64,000 nt of DNA from Chryseobacterium sp. ISL-6 (GTDB lineage Bacteria > Bacteroidota > Bacteroidia > Flavobacteriales > Weeksellaceae): positions 620,001 through 684,000 of the forward strand of contig NZ_JAGGPT010000006.1 of assembly GCF_018613715.1 (NCBI RefSeq), written 5' to 3'. Below are positions 9,546-20,261 of the stretch, piece after piece (the stretch's first letter is position 1; every line of letters starts with the position of its first letter). The notes beneath the pieces were generated by a model, which was not told where the DNA came from, did no database searches, and saw nothing but the letters and a program-made list of their open reading frames with translations. Position numbers and translations under genes: made by a program.

Positions 9546-10625
9546 TTAATTATATTGATTTTCGTAGTATTTCTGATAATCTCCGGAAGTTACATTCTCA
9601 AGCCATTCCTTGTTTTCAAGATACCAGTCAATAGTTTTTGATAATCCTTGTTCAAAAGTTACAGATGGTTCCCAGCCCAGATCCTTGTTCAGTTTTGTAG
9701 CATCAATAGCGTAACGTTTGTCATGTCCCGGTCTGTCTTTTACGAAAGTGATCAGCTTTTCGGAATAACCTTCTTGTTTTCCAAGTTTAGAATCCATCTG
9801 ACTGATCAGTTCTTTTACCAAATCAATATTTTGCCATTCGTTAAAGCCTCCGATATTATAGGTTTCTCCCGTTTTAGCTTCATTGAAAATCTGATGAATA
9901 GCTCTTGCGTGATCAATTACAAATAACCAATCTCTTGTATATTTCCCATCTCCATAAATAGGCAATGGCTTTTCATTGATAATATTAAAAATACAAAGCG
10001 GAATTAACTTTTCTGGGAAATGATTTGGGCCATAATTATTTGAACAGTTAGAAACGATAAAAGGCATACCATAGGTATTTCCATATGCTCGTACTAAATG
10101 GTCAGACGCTGCTTTAGAAGCGGAATAAGGAGACTGCGGATCATAAGCTGTTGTCTCCAGAAAAAATCCTGTTTCGCCTAAACTTCCATATACTTCGTCA
10201 GTAGAAACATGATAGAATAAGTTTTGTCTGGGTTCGTTTGGAAATCTCCCATGAGTATGATCTGGATTTAAGGTCCAGAATTCTTTACATAGATTAAGAA
10301 GGTTGGCAGTACCATTAACGTTTGTATTGATAAATGCCATAGGGTCGGTAATACTTCTGTCTACATGGCTTTCAGCAGCTAAATGTATTACGGCATCCGG
10401 ATTATATTTTTCAAAAACCGTTCTTAGTTCCTCAGGTTTTGTTATGTCTGCTTTTTCGAAAATATAATTGGGTTCGTTTTCGATATCTTTTAAATTTTCC
10501 AGATTTCCTGCGTAGGTAAGAGCATCAAGATTAATGATTGTTGTATTGGGATTATTTTTTACAAATTCTCTTACAACATGAGAGCCGATAAAACCTGCTC
10601 CTCCTGTGATGATTATATTTTTCAT
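9546..10625 (-). CDS. rfbB: dTDP-glucose 4,6-dehydratase
   Basis: A 359-residue extended short-chain dehydrogenase. [16 protein letters not shown] is the NAD-binding glycine motif, [12 protein letters not shown] holds the catalytic Thr-Asp-Glu and [16 protein letters not shown] the Tyr-x3-Lys pair. It converts dTDP-glucose to dTDP-4-keto-6-deoxyglucose, the substrate for the FdtA domain at 5460-6323. No rfbC or rfbD gene is present here, so L-rhamnose is not the evident end product. Full length. Confidence 0.97.
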   Translation of the reverse strand: MKNIIITGGAGFIGSHVVREFVKNNPNTTIINLDALTYAGNLENLKDIENEPNYIFEKADITKPEELRTVFEKYNPDAVIHLAAESHVDRSITDPMAFINTNVNGTANLLNLCKEFWTLNPDHTHGRFPNEPRQNLFYHVSTDEVYGSLGETGFFLETTAYDPQSPYSASKAASDHLVRAYGNTYGMPFIVSNCSNNYGPNHFPEKLIPLCIFNIINEKPLPIYGDGKYTRDWLFVIDHARAIHQIFNEAKTGETYNIGGFNEWQNIDLVKELISQMDSKLGKQEGYSEKLITFVKDRPGHDKRYAIDATKLNKDLGWEPSVTFEQGLSKTIDWYLENKEWLENVTSGDYQKYYENQYN

Positions 10626-10790
10626 TTTAATATTTTGAAAAAAGTTAAAGGTTAAAGATAGTAAAAGTATTAAGATACATTTTACACCATCTATAATATA
10701 ATGTATAGACTTGTTCTTTTTCTTAAATGTTAATGTTATAGCAGTAGCCTATATACTGGTAAAGAATAGCGTGTGTTATTTTTGAATTCA

Positions 10791-12104
10791 TTAATTAAGT
10801 ACCGTTTGTCTTCCTATACTTTTATAATAGAATCCATATTGCTTAGGGACTTCCAAGGGATACATATTTCTTCCATCGAAAATAACCTTGTTTTTCATCT
10901 TCTCTGCCATAAGTTCAAAATTTGGATTTTTGAATTCCGGCCATTCTGTTGCAATAAATAATGCATCTGCTTCTTCTAAAGCTTCATACATTGTTTTTGC
11001 ATATTGAATTTGATTCCCAATGATCTTTTGAACATTATTTTCTGCGACAAGATCATAGGCAACTATCTCGGCTCCCTTTTTCAATAAAAGATCTATATTA
11101 TCTAAAGAAGATGCTTCGCGGATGTCATCTGTATTTGCCTTAAAGGCTAATCCCCATACTGCTATTTTTTTTCCTTTAAGGTTTCCGTCAAAGTATTTTT
11201 CAATTTCCGAAACCAAAATTACTTTTTGAGCAATGTTTACATTTTCGGTTGCTTCTAAAATTTGAAAATTAAAATCTTCTTGCTTTCCGGATTTTATTAA
11301 AGCTTTCACATCTTTAGGAAAACAACTTCCCCCATATCCGATTCCAGGAAATAAAAAGCGGTGTCCAATTCTATCATCACTTCCCATTCCCAGTCTCACT
11401 TTATCTACATCAGCACCTACTTTTTCACAGTAATTGGCGATCTCATTCATAAAAGTAATTTTTACCGCTAAGAAAGAATTTGAGGCATACTTGGTAAGTT
11501 CAGATGATTTTTCATCCATGAAAATAATTGGAATCCCAGTATTGGTAAATGGTTGGTAAATTTTAGACATGATATTCTTTGCTCTGTCAGAACTTGATCC
11601 TACCACTACTCTCGCAGGATTCATTGAGTCTTCTACAGCAAAACCTTCTCTCAGAAATTCTGGATTAGAGACAACGTCAAAAGAAATGTCTGTTTTTGAA
11701 GAAATCACTTCTCTTACTTTATCTGCAGTTCCTACAGGAACCGTACTTTTATTAACGATGACTTTATATTCTGCCATCATTTCTCCAATGTCATTAGCCA
11801 CACCAAGTACATAGGACAGATCCGCTGAACCATCTTCTCCCGGAGGGGTAGGGAGTGCGAGGTATACAACTTCACTTTTGTCTAACGCTTCCTTTAAATC
11901 GGTGGTGAAAAATAATCTTTGGGATTGAATGTTTCTGTGGAACATTTCTTCAAGGTTCGGCTCATAAATGGGAACAATGCCGTTTTTCATACCTTCTACT
12001 TTCTTTTCATCAATATCAACACAGTATACTGAATTGCCAAGTTCTGCAAGGGTAGTTCCTGTAACTAATCCTACATAACCCGTTCCTACAATTGTTATAT
12101 TCAA
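10791..12104 (-). CDS. ugd: UDP-glucose 6-dehydrogenase
   Basis: A 437-residue UDP-glucose/GDP-mannose dehydrogenase. MNITIVGTGYVGLVTG is the NAD-binding motif, NPEFLREGFAVEDSMNPARVVVG the central region and FPGIGYGGSCFPKDVKAL holds the catalytic cysteine. It oxidises UDP-glucose to UDP-glucuronate, so the glycan may contain a uronic acid. It is the first gene of the locus; 165 nt separate it from rfbB. A minus-strand TATTTTTG at 12129-12136 could be its -10 box, though no good -33 box is seen. A UDP-GlcNAc dehydrogenase role is less likely given the GSADLSYVL and FLFPGIGYGG motifs. Confidence 0.93.
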   Translation of the reverse strand: MNITIVGTGYVGLVTGTTLAELGNSVYCVDIDEKKVEGMKNGIVPIYEPNLEEMFHRNIQSQRLFFTTDLKEALDKSEVVYLALPTPPGEDGSADLSYVLGVANDIGEMMAEYKVIVNKSTVPVGTADKVREVISSKTDISFDVVSNPEFLREGFAVEDSMNPARVVVGSSSDRAKNIMSKIYQPFTNTGIPIIFMDEKSSELTKYASNSFLAVKITFMNEIANYCEKVGADVDKVRLGMGSDDRIGHRFLFPGIGYGGSCFPKDVKALIKSGKQEDFNFQILEATENVNIAQKVILVSEIEKYFDGNLKGKKIAVWGLAFKANTDDIREASSLDNIDLLLKKGAEIVAYDLVAENNVQKIIGNQIQYAKTMYEALEEADALFIATEWPEFKNPNFELMAEKMKNKVIFDGRNMYPLEVPKQYGFYYKSIGRQTVLN

Positions 12105-12212
12105 AATGTATGTTTTTAAAATTCAGGACAAAAATAATAAAAATACTTTCAACACCTCTTTAAATTTAATGTTAATAGATCCTATGGTTATTTATCTGAT
12201 AATAAGATGATT

Positions 12213-12243
12213 TTGCTTTTTTAGAAAAAAAATATTATATTTG
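12213..12243 (+). promoter_or_regulatory. Promoter of rimP-nusA-infB
   Basis: TATATTTG at 12236-12243 matches the TAnnTTTG -10 pattern, with TTG at 12213-12215 leaving a 20-nt spacer as expected for a Bacteroidota -33 element. It lies 77 nt before rimP and directly before the leader hairpin at 12269-12289. Confidence 0.6.
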
Positions 12244-12268
12244 CAGAGGATTTACGGAAAAAAATGGG

Positions 12269-12293
12269 AAGGCTTCGGAAGAAAGCCTTTTTT
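12269..12293 (+). terminator. Leader terminator-like hairpin (possible attenuator) before rimP
   Basis: AAGGCTT (12269-12275) pairs with AAGCCTT (12283-12289) around a 7-nt loop, and six T residues follow (12288-12293). It sits between the promoter and the rimP start in the 5' untranslated region, where a full terminator would block the whole operon. It may act as an attenuator. The structure is seen directly; the regulatory role is inferred. Confidence 0.5.
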
Positions 12294-12319
12294 CGTACTG
12301 TAGATCAAGCATAAAATTT

Positions 12320-12787
12320 ATGGAGTTTAGAAAGAAAATTGAAGAATTATTAAATGGATTCCTCGAGACCAGAAAAGATTTATTTCTTACTGATTTAAAG
12401 ATTTCTGCGGGGGATGATATTACGGTGATTTTAGATGGTGATAATGGAGTTTCTTTGCAGGACTGTCTTGATGCAAGTCGTGCAATAGAGTTCAATATGG
12501 ATCGCGAAGAGCATGATTTTAGCCTTCAGGTAATGTCTGCTGGATTAAGTGAGCCAATGTCAACTCCAAGGCAGTTTAACAAAAATATAGGAAGAGAGAT
12601 TGAGATTTTACTTGAAGATTCTTCTAAAATTGAGGGTGAATTGTCAAAAGTGGATGAAGAGAAAATCACACTTGTTTTGCGTTACCGTAAACCAAAAGAT
12701 ATTGGAAAAGGTAAGGTAGATGTGGAAGAGGAAAAGGAAATTCCTTACTCTGAGATTAAAAAGGCATTAGTAGTAATTAAATTTTAA
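12320..12787 (+). CDS. rimP: Ribosome maturation factor RimP
   Basis: A 155-residue protein with the RimP pattern. DGDNGVSLQDCLDASRAIEFNMD matches the conserved region that ends the N-terminal alpha/beta domain, and VMSAGLSEPMSTPRQFNKNIGREIEILL begins the C-terminal SH3-like barrel. RimP binds the 30S subunit late in assembly in the cytoplasm. The rimP-nusA-infB order is one of the most conserved in bacteria and supports the call. The ATG at 12320 gives the normal length. Confidence 0.93.
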   Translation: MEFRKKIEELLNGFLETRKDLFLTDLKISAGDDITVILDGDNGVSLQDCLDASRAIEFNMDREEHDFSLQVMSAGLSEPMSTPRQFNKNIGREIEILLEDSSKIEGELSKVDEEKITLVLRYRKPKDIGKGKVDVEEEKEIPYSEIKKALVVIKF

Positions 12788-12803
12788 AAAGAAAAAAGAA
12801 TAA

Positions 12804-14039
12804 ATGGATAATATAGCGTTGATTGAATCCTTTGGTGATTTTAAAGACGAAAAAGGGATCAGTAAGATTGATCTTATGGCAATTATTGAAGATTCACTGA
12901 AAACTCTTTTAAGAAAGAGATTTGATTCAGATGATCATTTTGATGTAATTGTAAACCCCGATAAAGGAGATTTTCAGATATTTTTAAATAAAACAATTGT
13001 TGAGGATGAAATGTCGGAAGATGATGATTTGGAAATTGAGATTTCTGAAGCAAAAAAAATCGACCCGACTTTTGAAGTAGGTGAAGATTTCACGATGGAA
13101 ATTCCTGTTGCACAATTAGGAAGAAGGAATATTTTAACTTTAAAGCAAATTTTAGCTACAAAACTGCAGGAGCACAATAATGCAATGTTGTATGAGCAGT
13201 TCAGAGATAGAATTGGAGAGATTGTAGTTGGAGAGATTCACCATATTCGTCACAAACATGTAATTTTGTTGGATGATGAGGGAAATGAATTTATTTTACC
13301 AAAAGAAAATCAGATTCCTTCAGACTTCTTTAAAAAAGGTGAAAATATCAGAGCTATTGTTGAATCAGTAGATTTTAAAGGATCTAAGCCGCAGATCATT
13401 ATTTCAAGAACTGCACCTAAGTTTCTTGAAAAACTATTGGAGCTTGAAATTCCTGAGATCCAAGATGGAACGATCATGCTGAAAAAAGTAGTAAGGATTC
13501 CTGGAGAAAAGGCAAAAATTGCAGTAGATGCTTATGATGATAGAATTGATCCGGTTGGTGCTTGTGTGGGTGTTAAAGGATCCAGAATTCATGGAGTTGT
13601 AAGAGAGTTGAAAAATGAGAATATAGATGTTATTCAGTGGTCTAAGAATCCTGAAATTTTAGTGAAAAGAGCATTAGGAAATGTTACTATCAATAAAATT
13701 GACATCAATGAGAACAGTAGCTATGCATTAGTTTATACCCCTGTAGAAGAAATTTCTAAGGTAATCGGAAAACAAGGTCAGAATATCAGATTGGCTTCTT
13801 GGTTGACAGGATATGAAATTGATGTATATAGAGAGTCTAGCGAGGATGACGATGTTGATTTGAGAGAATTTAATGACGATATCGAGCAGTGGATTTTGGA
13901 TGAATTTAAGAAAGTAGGTCTTACTACTGCGAAATCGGTATTAGATAAAGATACTGAGAGTCTTTTAAATATGGTTGACTTGGAAGAGGAAACTATTGAA
14001 GATGTAAAACGCATTCTGAGAGAAGAATTTGAAGATTAA
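12804..14039 (+). CDS. nusA: Transcription termination/antitermination factor NusA
   Basis: A 411-residue NusA. The N-terminal RNA-polymerase-binding domain covers about residues 1-125, an S1 domain follows (IGEIVVGEIHHIRHKHVILLDDEGNEFILP), then two KH domains with VGACVGVKGSRIHGVVRELKNENIDV and KVIGKQGQNIRLASWLTGYEIDV. The acidic C-terminal repeats of the E. coli protein are largely missing, leaving a short tail with one helix-hairpin-like part, normal for Bacteroidota. It controls RNA polymerase pausing and termination. It starts 16 nt after rimP. Confidence 0.96.
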   Translation: MDNIALIESFGDFKDEKGISKIDLMAIIEDSLKTLLRKRFDSDDHFDVIVNPDKGDFQIFLNKTIVEDEMSEDDDLEIEISEAKKIDPTFEVGEDFTMEIPVAQLGRRNILTLKQILATKLQEHNNAMLYEQFRDRIGEIVVGEIHHIRHKHVILLDDEGNEFILPKENQIPSDFFKKGENIRAIVESVDFKGSKPQIIISRTAPKFLEKLLELEIPEIQDGTIMLKKVVRIPGEKAKIAVDAYDDRIDPVGACVGVKGSRIHGVVRELKNENIDVIQWSKNPEILVKRALGNVTINKIDINENSSYALVYTPVEEISKVIGKQGQNIRLASWLTGYEIDVYRESSEDDDVDLREFNDDIEQWILDEFKKVGLTTAKSVLDKDTESLLNMVDLEEETIEDVKRILREEFED

Positions 14040-14118
14040 GATTTTTGAATAAATTTTAACAAAAAGTAAAAAAGAAATACTTTAATTTTAAGAATTAAAA
14101 AAATAGTAAATAATATAA

Positions 14119-17067
14119 ATGCCAAAAATAAGATTAAATAAAGCGGTTAAGGAATTCAACATTTCGATGTCCAGATTAGTAGAGTTTTTACAGTCAAAGG
14201 ATTTCGAGGTTGAAAACAATCCTAACGCTCAATTAGAAGAAGCGGCATATTCTGCATTGGAGGCTGAGTTTGCCAAGGATGGCGAACAACGTAAAGCTTC
14301 CCATGAGGTGGTGATCATTAAGGTTCCAGAAGAAAAACTGGAAATTGAAGAAAAGAAAACCCCTGAAGTAATAAGAGCTAAAGCTAATAAACCAGAAACT
14401 AAGATTTTAGGTAAAATAGATTTGGATTCTAAAAAACCTGAAGTTGAAGAAACTTCTGATGCTCCTGTTATTCCTGTGGCTCCTGTTGAAGAGAAGAAGG
14501 AAGAGGTAGTGCCAGAACCGGAAGCTGAAGTTAAAGCAGCTCCCGAAAAACAGGAATTTAAAGTTCTGGATAAAATTGATTTATCTCAAATAGAAACCAG
14601 AAACAGACCTGTTAAAAAAGATAAACCAAAAGTGGAGGAGAAAAAAGCTGAAGAAAAACCAATTGAAGTTGTGAAAGAAACTCCGAAACCAGTTGTTGAA
14701 ACTGAAAATAAACCAATTGCTGAGGTGAAAGAAGAGCCTAAAAAAAATGATGAGCAGCCTCAAGAGCCTCAGAAAATTGAAACAGTTTATCAAAAATTAG
14801 ACGGTCCTAAAATTGTTGGTGAGAAAATTGACTTAACTCAATTTGCTCCAAAGCCAAATTCAGGGGCGAAAAAGAAAAGAAAAAGAATAGAAAAACCTGG
14901 TGGTCCTAATCAACAGAATACAGGAAACAACCAACAAGGTGGTGGTAATAACAATAGCCAGGGAGGCGGTCAGAATCGTCCCCAAGGTCAAGGTGGGCCT
15001 GGTGGTAACCGTCCTCAAGGACAAGGTGGGCCAGGTGGAAACCGTCCTTATAATAATAACAATCAGGGAAGTCGTCCTCCAGGTCAAGGAGGAGGGTTCA
15101 AAAAAGGTCCGGGTGGAAACAATAACAACAGACCTGGGCAGAGAACTATGCCTGTTGAATTAACTGATGAACAAGTTAAGAACCAGATTAAAGAAACCCT
15201 TGAGAAATTAACAAATAAAGGAGGTAAATCTAAGTCTGCTAAGCATAGAAAAGATAAGAGAACTTACCGTAGAGAACAAGATGAACGTCAGCAGGAAATT
15301 GATGCTCAAGACAGAACATTAAAAGTTACTGAGTTTATTACAGTAGGTGAATTAGCTAGTTTAATGAATGTTTCACCAACGGAAGTTATTTCTGCTTGTT
15401 TCTCATTAGGAGTTATGGTAACAATGAACCAAAGACTTGAAGCTGATACGTTGTTATTAGTTGCAGATGAATTTGGTTATAAAATTGAATTCTCAGATGC
15501 AGACCTGGAAGAGGTAGAGTCTGAAGAGGATATGGATACAGAGGAGGATCTTTCTCCGAGAGCACCAATTGTAACGGTAATGGGACACGTTGACCACGGT
15601 AAAACGTCCCTACTTGACTACATCAGAAAAACAAATGTTATTGCTGGTGAGTCAGGAGGTATTACACAGCATATTGGAGCCTATAACGTGAAACTGGAAA
15701 ATGGACAAAGAATAACATTCTTAGATACACCGGGTCACGAAGCATTTACTGCAATGAGAGCCAGAGGTGCTCAGATCACGGATATTGCAATTATTGTAAT
15801 TGCAGCAGATGATGATGTAATGCCTCAAACCAGAGAAGCTATTTCTCACGCACAGGCTGCAGGTGTACCAATGATTATTGCATTGAATAAAGTTGACAGA
15901 CCATCTGCAAATCCTGATAATATTCGTCAGCAACTTTCTGGTATGAATATTTTAGTTGAAGAATGGGGTGGAAATGTTCAGGCACAGGAAATTTCAGCAA
16001 AGTTTGGTAATAACATGGATGTTCTATTAGAGAAGGTATTACTTCAGGCAGAAATGCTTGATCTAAAAGCTAATCCAGATAGAAATGCTCAAGGTGTTGT
16101 TATTGAAGCTTCACTAGATAAAGGAAGAGGGTATGTTGCTACCATGCTTGTACAAACAGGAACTTTAAAAGTTGGTGACTATGTACTGGCAGGTAAAAAC
16201 CATGGTAAGGTAAAAGCAATGCTTGACGAAAGGGGTAGAAATCTTACGGAAGCAGGTCCATCAATTCCGGTTACTATTTTAGGTTTAGATGGAGCTCCTA
16301 CTGCAGGTGATAAGTTTAAAGTATATGAAGATGAAGGAGAAGCTAAAACGATCGCTAATAAGAGAGAGCAGCTTCAGAGAGAACTTTCAATAAGAACTAA
16401 GAAGCACACTACGCTTGAAGAACTTGGAAGAAGAATTGCACTGGGTGAATTCAAAGAATTGAACATCATCTTAAAAGGTGACGTGGATGGTTCTGTTGAA
16501 GCACTTTCAGATCAGTTACAAAGACTTTCTACTGAAGAAATCAGTGTAAATATCTTGCATAAAGGGGTTGGTCAGATCACTGAATCTGATGTGAACCTTG
16601 CTACCGCATCAGATGCTATCATCATTGGATTTAATGTTAGAGCTGGTGGTAATGCTAAAGAATTAGCAGATAAAGAAGAGATTGAGATCAGAACATACTC
16701 TGTGATCTATGCTGCTATTGATGAGGTTAAAGAAGCAATGGAAGGTATGCTTTCTCCAGAAATTAAAGAACAGGTAATTGGTAATGTTGAGATCAGAGAA
16801 GTATTTAAGATTTCGAAGGTTGGAACAATTGCAGGATGTATGGTTCTTTCAGGAAAAGTTACAAGAAGTGGAAAAGTAAGAGTTTTAAGAGATGGTATCG
16901 TTAAATTCGACGGTGAACTGGAAAGCTTAAAACGTTTTAAAGATGATGTAAGAGAAGTAACGAAAGGATACGAATGTGGATTGAACTTAAAAGGTTACAA
17001 TGACATTGAAATTGGTGATATTCTTGAAGTTTATGAAGAAGTTGCCGTTAAGAAAAAGTTGAAATAA
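14119..17067 (+). CDS. infB: Translation initiation factor IF-2
   Basis: A 982-residue IF-2. The N-terminal IF2_N-like helix domain ([25 protein letters not shown]) is followed by a long Lys/Glu/Pro-rich linker and then a Gly/Asn/Gln-rich segment at about residues 263-342, in which [10 protein letters not shown] is repeated in tandem. The GTPase domain has GHVDHGKT at residues 489-496, DTPGHE and NKVD, followed by the IF-2 C-terminal domains. It delivers initiator tRNA to the 30S subunit. The linker is long compared with E. coli but usual in this phylum. A strong terminator follows. Confidence 0.97.
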   Translation: MPKIRLNKAVKEFNISMSRLVEFLQSKDFEVENNPNAQLEEAAYSALEAEFAKDGEQRKASHEVVIIKVPEEKLEIEEKKTPEVIRAKANKPETKILGKIDLDSKKPEVEETSDAPVIPVAPVEEKKEEVVPEPEAEVKAAPEKQEFKVLDKIDLSQIETRNRPVKKDKPKVEEKKAEEKPIEVVKETPKPVVETENKPIAEVKEEPKKNDEQPQEPQKIETVYQKLDGPKIVGEKIDLTQFAPKPNSGAKKKRKRIEKPGGPNQQNTGNNQQGGGNNNSQGGGQNRPQGQGGPGGNRPQGQGGPGGNRPYNNNNQGSRPPGQGGGFKKGPGGNNNNRPGQRTMPVELTDEQVKNQIKETLEKLTNKGGKSKSAKHRKDKRTYRREQDERQQEIDAQDRTLKVTEFITVGELASLMNVSPTEVISACFSLGVMVTMNQRLEADTLLLVADEFGYKIEFSDADLEEVESEEDMDTEEDLSPRAPIVTVMGHVDHGKTSLLDYIRKTNVIAGESGGITQHIGAYNVKLENGQRITFLDTPGHEAFTAMRARGAQITDIAIIVIAADDDVMPQTREAISHAQAAGVPMIIALNKVDRPSANPDNIRQQLSGMNILVEEWGGNVQAQEISAKFGNNMDVLLEKVLLQAEMLDLKANPDRNAQGVVIEASLDKGRGYVATMLVQTGTLKVGDYVLAGKNHGKVKAMLDERGRNLTEAGPSIPVTILGLDGAPTAGDKFKVYEDEGEAKTIANKREQLQRELSIRTKKHTTLEELGRRIALGEFKELNIILKGDVDGSVEALSDQLQRLSTEEISVNILHKGVGQITESDVNLATASDAIIIGFNVRAGGNAKELADKEEIEIRTYSVIYAAIDEVKEAMEGMLSPEIKEQVIGNVEIREVFKISKVGTIAGCMVLSGKVTRSGKVRVLRDGIVKFDGELESLKRFKDDVREVTKGYECGLNLKGYNDIEIGDILEVYEEVAVKKKLK

Positions 17068-17087
17068 TTCACTATTTATAGAAAAAA

Positions 17088-17116
17088 AGACCACTTTACT
17101 CAAAGTGGTCTTTTTT
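17088..17116 (+). terminator. Intrinsic terminator after infB
   Basis: AGACCACTTT (17088-17097) and AAAGTGGTCT (17102-17111) form a perfect 10-bp stem with a 4-nt loop, followed by a T run. It ends the rimP-nusA-infB operon. Confidence 0.92.
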
Positions 17117-17319
17117 GTTTTCAAAAATATAATTTATAATTATTCTAAATAATATTTTTTAAGATGATAAAAATTTGTTAAAAATATTTTGAAAAGTAAA
17201 ATATTTGTTTTATAAAAAAGACAAATGTTATTTTTTGTTAAATTCAAGTGGTTTTGACATATTATTAATCGTAATTGAAAGTAAACGGGATATTTACCAC
17301 GACCTTCAAAACTTGTAAG

Positions 17320-17337
17320 TGTTAATATTTATTAACA
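17320..17337. promoter_or_regulatory. Perfect 18-bp inverted repeat before susC (possible operator)
   Basis: TGTTAATA and TATTAACA flank two T residues, an exact 8-2-8 palindrome 34 nt before the SusC start. A weaker -10-like CATATTTG overlaps its right edge (17335-17342). The position suits a repressor or activator site, but AT-rich palindromes occur by chance and no second copy was seen. The rest of the gap from 17112 to 17371 shows only AT-rich sequence. Confidence 0.3.
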
Positions 17338-17371
17338 TATTTGCTCCCTTAATATATTAAAATTTGTTAAT

Positions 17372-20242
17372 ATGAATGTGAAATTACGTGTACTAAGTGC
17401 TGGGGTGCTGTTCTTTTTTGGACAGGTAGCTTTTGCACAAACAACAAAGGGAGATACTATTCCTAAAGAAAAGCAAATCGAGGAGGTCATAATTACTGGG
17501 TCCTATGGGATAAAAGTAACTCCTGAACAATCTTCGGGTTCGCTTGTAAAAGTATCAGGGGATATCCTAGACAAACCTTCAGCTATTTCTATTGATAATG
17601 TTTTGCAAGGGACTGTAGCAGGACTAATGTCAACTGCAAGTTCAGGACAACCAGGAGCGTCAACTATTACCTTAATTAGAGGTATATCCTCATTGACGTC
17701 TGGAAATGATCCTCTATATATTGTAGATGGAGTGCCAATTCAGTCGGGTGATATTTCTGGAGCCTTGACAACGCAAAATGCTTTATCGTTAATTAACCCT
17801 GCTGATATTCAGGATGTACAGGTCTTAAAAGATGGTGTTGCTACTGCAATTTATGGATCAAGAGGAGCAAATGGAGTAATTGTAATTACAACTAAATCTG
17901 GTAAAAAGGGTAAGTCTAGCTTACAATTTGTTAGTGAAATCGGGGCCTCAGATATAGCATTTGATAAATTGAAAATGTTAAATGCTCAAGAAAATGTAAA
18001 TTATTTAGGGCAGGCTCTATATAACAAATATCCATCTACATCACCGGATGGATATGCAAATCTACAAGAGGCGATAGATGATGCTAGAGTCAATATTCTT
18101 AAGTGGGATGGCAAAACTGATACCGATTGGCGAAAATTGACAAGAAGAAATTCTCCGATTACAAATAGATATAACCTTAGTTATTCAGGAGGTTTTAAAG
18201 ATTTTACATTATATGCTTCATTAGGATACCTAAAGCAAGAAGGATTATCATATGATGCGGCGTTTGATAGATATACAGGTGCAATTAAAGCTAATTGGAG
18301 AGCAAGTGACAAACTAAATATAACTTTTGGGGCGAATTTATCAAGGACTGTACAAACAGGGCCATCAGATGCGTCATCATATTCAAACCCTATCTTCTCA
18401 GGAACATTGCTTTCACCTACACAAAGTCCTTATTTAAGTGATGGTAGCTATAATTTGAATTTGGTTTATTTAAACCCACAATTCAACCCTCTGGCATTAA
18501 CAGGAACAAATATTACAAAAGGGACTTTCGATAAGGTGCTTACCTCAATAAATGTTGACTATAAAATCTTACCTTATTTAACTTTTAACTCAAATTTTGG
18601 TATAGATAACACTTCCGGAAATGAATTTACATATTGGAACCCTGATTTTGGAGATGGTTATGCACCTTCAAATACGAATGGTAATGGATTGTACTCTAAA
18701 AGTCTTAGAAACTTTTTTACATGGAACTGGTATAATTTCTTGAATTTTAATAAGACATTTGCTGAGAAACATGATGTTTCAGCTTCTATTGGTATGGAAG
18801 CTACAAGAAGAACGTTGGAATATAATTCATATACAAAAAGAGGTTTTCCAGCAGGTACAAGAATCAAATACGCAGATGCGGCTGCTAATGTTACTGCAGC
18901 TACGGGAAGAACAGATGCATGGACTCTGGTAGGATATATCGCAAGAGCATCTTATACCTATAATAAATTTGCAACGATAACGGGTTCTGCAAGAAGAGAT
19001 GATTATTCAGGATATACTAAAGCGGGTAACTTCTTTGGTGTTGGTGTGAGCTTTGATTTAGGAAGGATGAATTTCTTACCATCTTACATTAATACTTTAA
19101 AACTTAGAGCAAGTTATGGAGAAAATGGTAACCAAGCAGCGGGTCCTTATGATAAGTACCCACAATATTCTTTATCAAGTAACTATCTTCAAACCAACGC
19201 AGGATTTATTCAGACTCCGGGAGCACCGGAAGGTCTACTATGGGAGAAATCTAATAAAAGAAATATAGGATTAGATTTTTCGTTAGGTCAAAAAGGAAAC
19301 CTTTATGGAACTTTTGATGTTTATTCAAATATAAACTCAGATCAGGTATATAATGTTCCAATTTCTCCATCAACAGGATTTGGTTCCATTATTAAAAATC
19401 AAGCAGAAGTTAAATCGAATGGTTTTGAAGTTTTACTAGGTTATAGAACAGGCGGTGAGTTATTTAGCTGGGATATTAAAGGGAATTATTCTTACAATGA
19501 TTCCAAAGTTACTTATATAAAAGGCGATCCTACTCCTACAGCTATTGATGGATTAAAGGCATTCTTCCCTGGTCACAATCCTTCTGAATTCTACACAAGA
19601 TTATGGGCCGGAGTTGATCCATCTAATGGAGATCCACTATGGTATACAGATGAATCAAGAACTACTACAACGAATGATGTAAATAAAGCTAACCTATCTT
19701 TTACAGGTAAAAAGGCTTTACCTACACATATTGCGAGCTTGATTAATGAGTTTACTTATAAAGGGTTTAAATTGTCATTTATGATAAATTATCAAGGAGA
19801 TTACTCTGTATGGGACAGATGGGGTTTTGTGTATGAATCAGACGGAGCATATCCTACTGTAAATACAACTACTGCAGCATTTTATGACTCTTGGACTCCC
19901 AACAATACAAATGCTTCAAGACCTAAACAAATGTTTAATGGGAATAAAAGCTCAAATGCAAACTCTACAAGATATTTATACAAAGGAGATCATATTAGAT
20001 TGAGAAATGTAGAATTAGGATATAAATTTAAAGGTTCTATGCTTAATGTAAATGGGATTAATGGAATATATGCATACGTAAGAGGAGTTAATTTATATAC
20101 TTATGCATTTGATAAAAACCTTCGTTTTGATCCTGAAGCAAACTCTAATGCGTTTAATTACACCGTATCTAACTTAGGAGTTTATGATATGACGCAACCA
20201 AATATGAGACAGTTTATTTTTGGGGTACAGGTTGATTTCTAA
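17372..20242 (+). CDS. SusC/RagA family TonB-linked outer membrane protein
   Basis: A 956-residue TonB-dependent transporter. A signal peptide ends near FGQVAFAQ, a TonB-box-like IEEVIITGSYG follows, then the plug with the family motifs GLMSTASSGQPGASTITLIRGISS, DPLYIVDGVPIQ and LKDGVATAIYGSRGANGVIVITTKSGKKG. The rest is the 22-strand barrel, ending in a typical FGVQVDF. The N-terminal carboxypeptidase-regulatory-like domain found in many SusC proteins is absent. It pairs with the SusD-like lipoprotein encoded next (19 nt gap). Together they import an oligomeric nutrient, probably glycan or peptide; no enzyme gene is next to them to suggest which. Confidence 0.95.
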   Translation: MNVKLRVLSAGVLFFFGQVAFAQTTKGDTIPKEKQIEEVIITGSYGIKVTPEQSSGSLVKVSGDILDKPSAISIDNVLQGTVAGLMSTASSGQPGASTITLIRGISSLTSGNDPLYIVDGVPIQSGDISGALTTQNALSLINPADIQDVQVLKDGVATAIYGSRGANGVIVITTKSGKKGKSSLQFVSEIGASDIAFDKLKMLNAQENVNYLGQALYNKYPSTSPDGYANLQEAIDDARVNILKWDGKTDTDWRKLTRRNSPITNRYNLSYSGGFKDFTLYASLGYLKQEGLSYDAAFDRYTGAIKANWRASDKLNITFGANLSRTVQTGPSDASSYSNPIFSGTLLSPTQSPYLSDGSYNLNLVYLNPQFNPLALTGTNITKGTFDKVLTSINVDYKILPYLTFNSNFGIDNTSGNEFTYWNPDFGDGYAPSNTNGNGLYSKSLRNFFTWNWYNFLNFNKTFAEKHDVSASIGMEATRRTLEYNSYTKRGFPAGTRIKYADAAANVTAATGRTDAWTLVGYIARASYTYNKFATITGSARRDDYSGYTKAGNFFGVGVSFDLGRMNFLPSYINTLKLRASYGENGNQAAGPYDKYPQYSLSSNYLQTNAGFIQTPGAPEGLLWEKSNKRNIGLDFSLGQKGNLYGTFDVYSNINSDQVYNVPISPSTGFGSIIKNQAEVKSNGFEVLLGYRTGGELFSWDIKGNYSYNDSKVTYIKGDPTPTAIDGLKAFFPGHNPSEFYTRLWAGVDPSNGDPLWYTDESRTTTTNDVNKANLSFTGKKALPTHIASLINEFTYKGFKLSFMINYQGDYSVWDRWGFVYESDGAYPTVNTTTAAFYDSWTPNNTNASRPKQMFNGNKSSNANSTRYLYKGDHIRLRNVELGYKFKGSMLNVNGINGIYAYVRGVNLYTYAFDKNLRFDPEANSNAFNYTVSNLGVYDMTQPNMRQFIFGVQVDF

Positions 20243-20261
20243 TTATTTAAATTCTAAAAAA

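Noticed and set aside
12235-12495. Minus-strand frame opposite rimP
   Set aside because: It overlaps the rimP promoter and gene and shows no motif.
14900-15163. Open frames on both strands in the Gly/Gln/Asn-rich part of infB, and its tandem repeat
   Set aside because: The repeat encodes the [10 protein letters not shown] linker of IF-2; the overlapping frames are by-products of biased codon use. There are no spacers, so it is not a CRISPR array.
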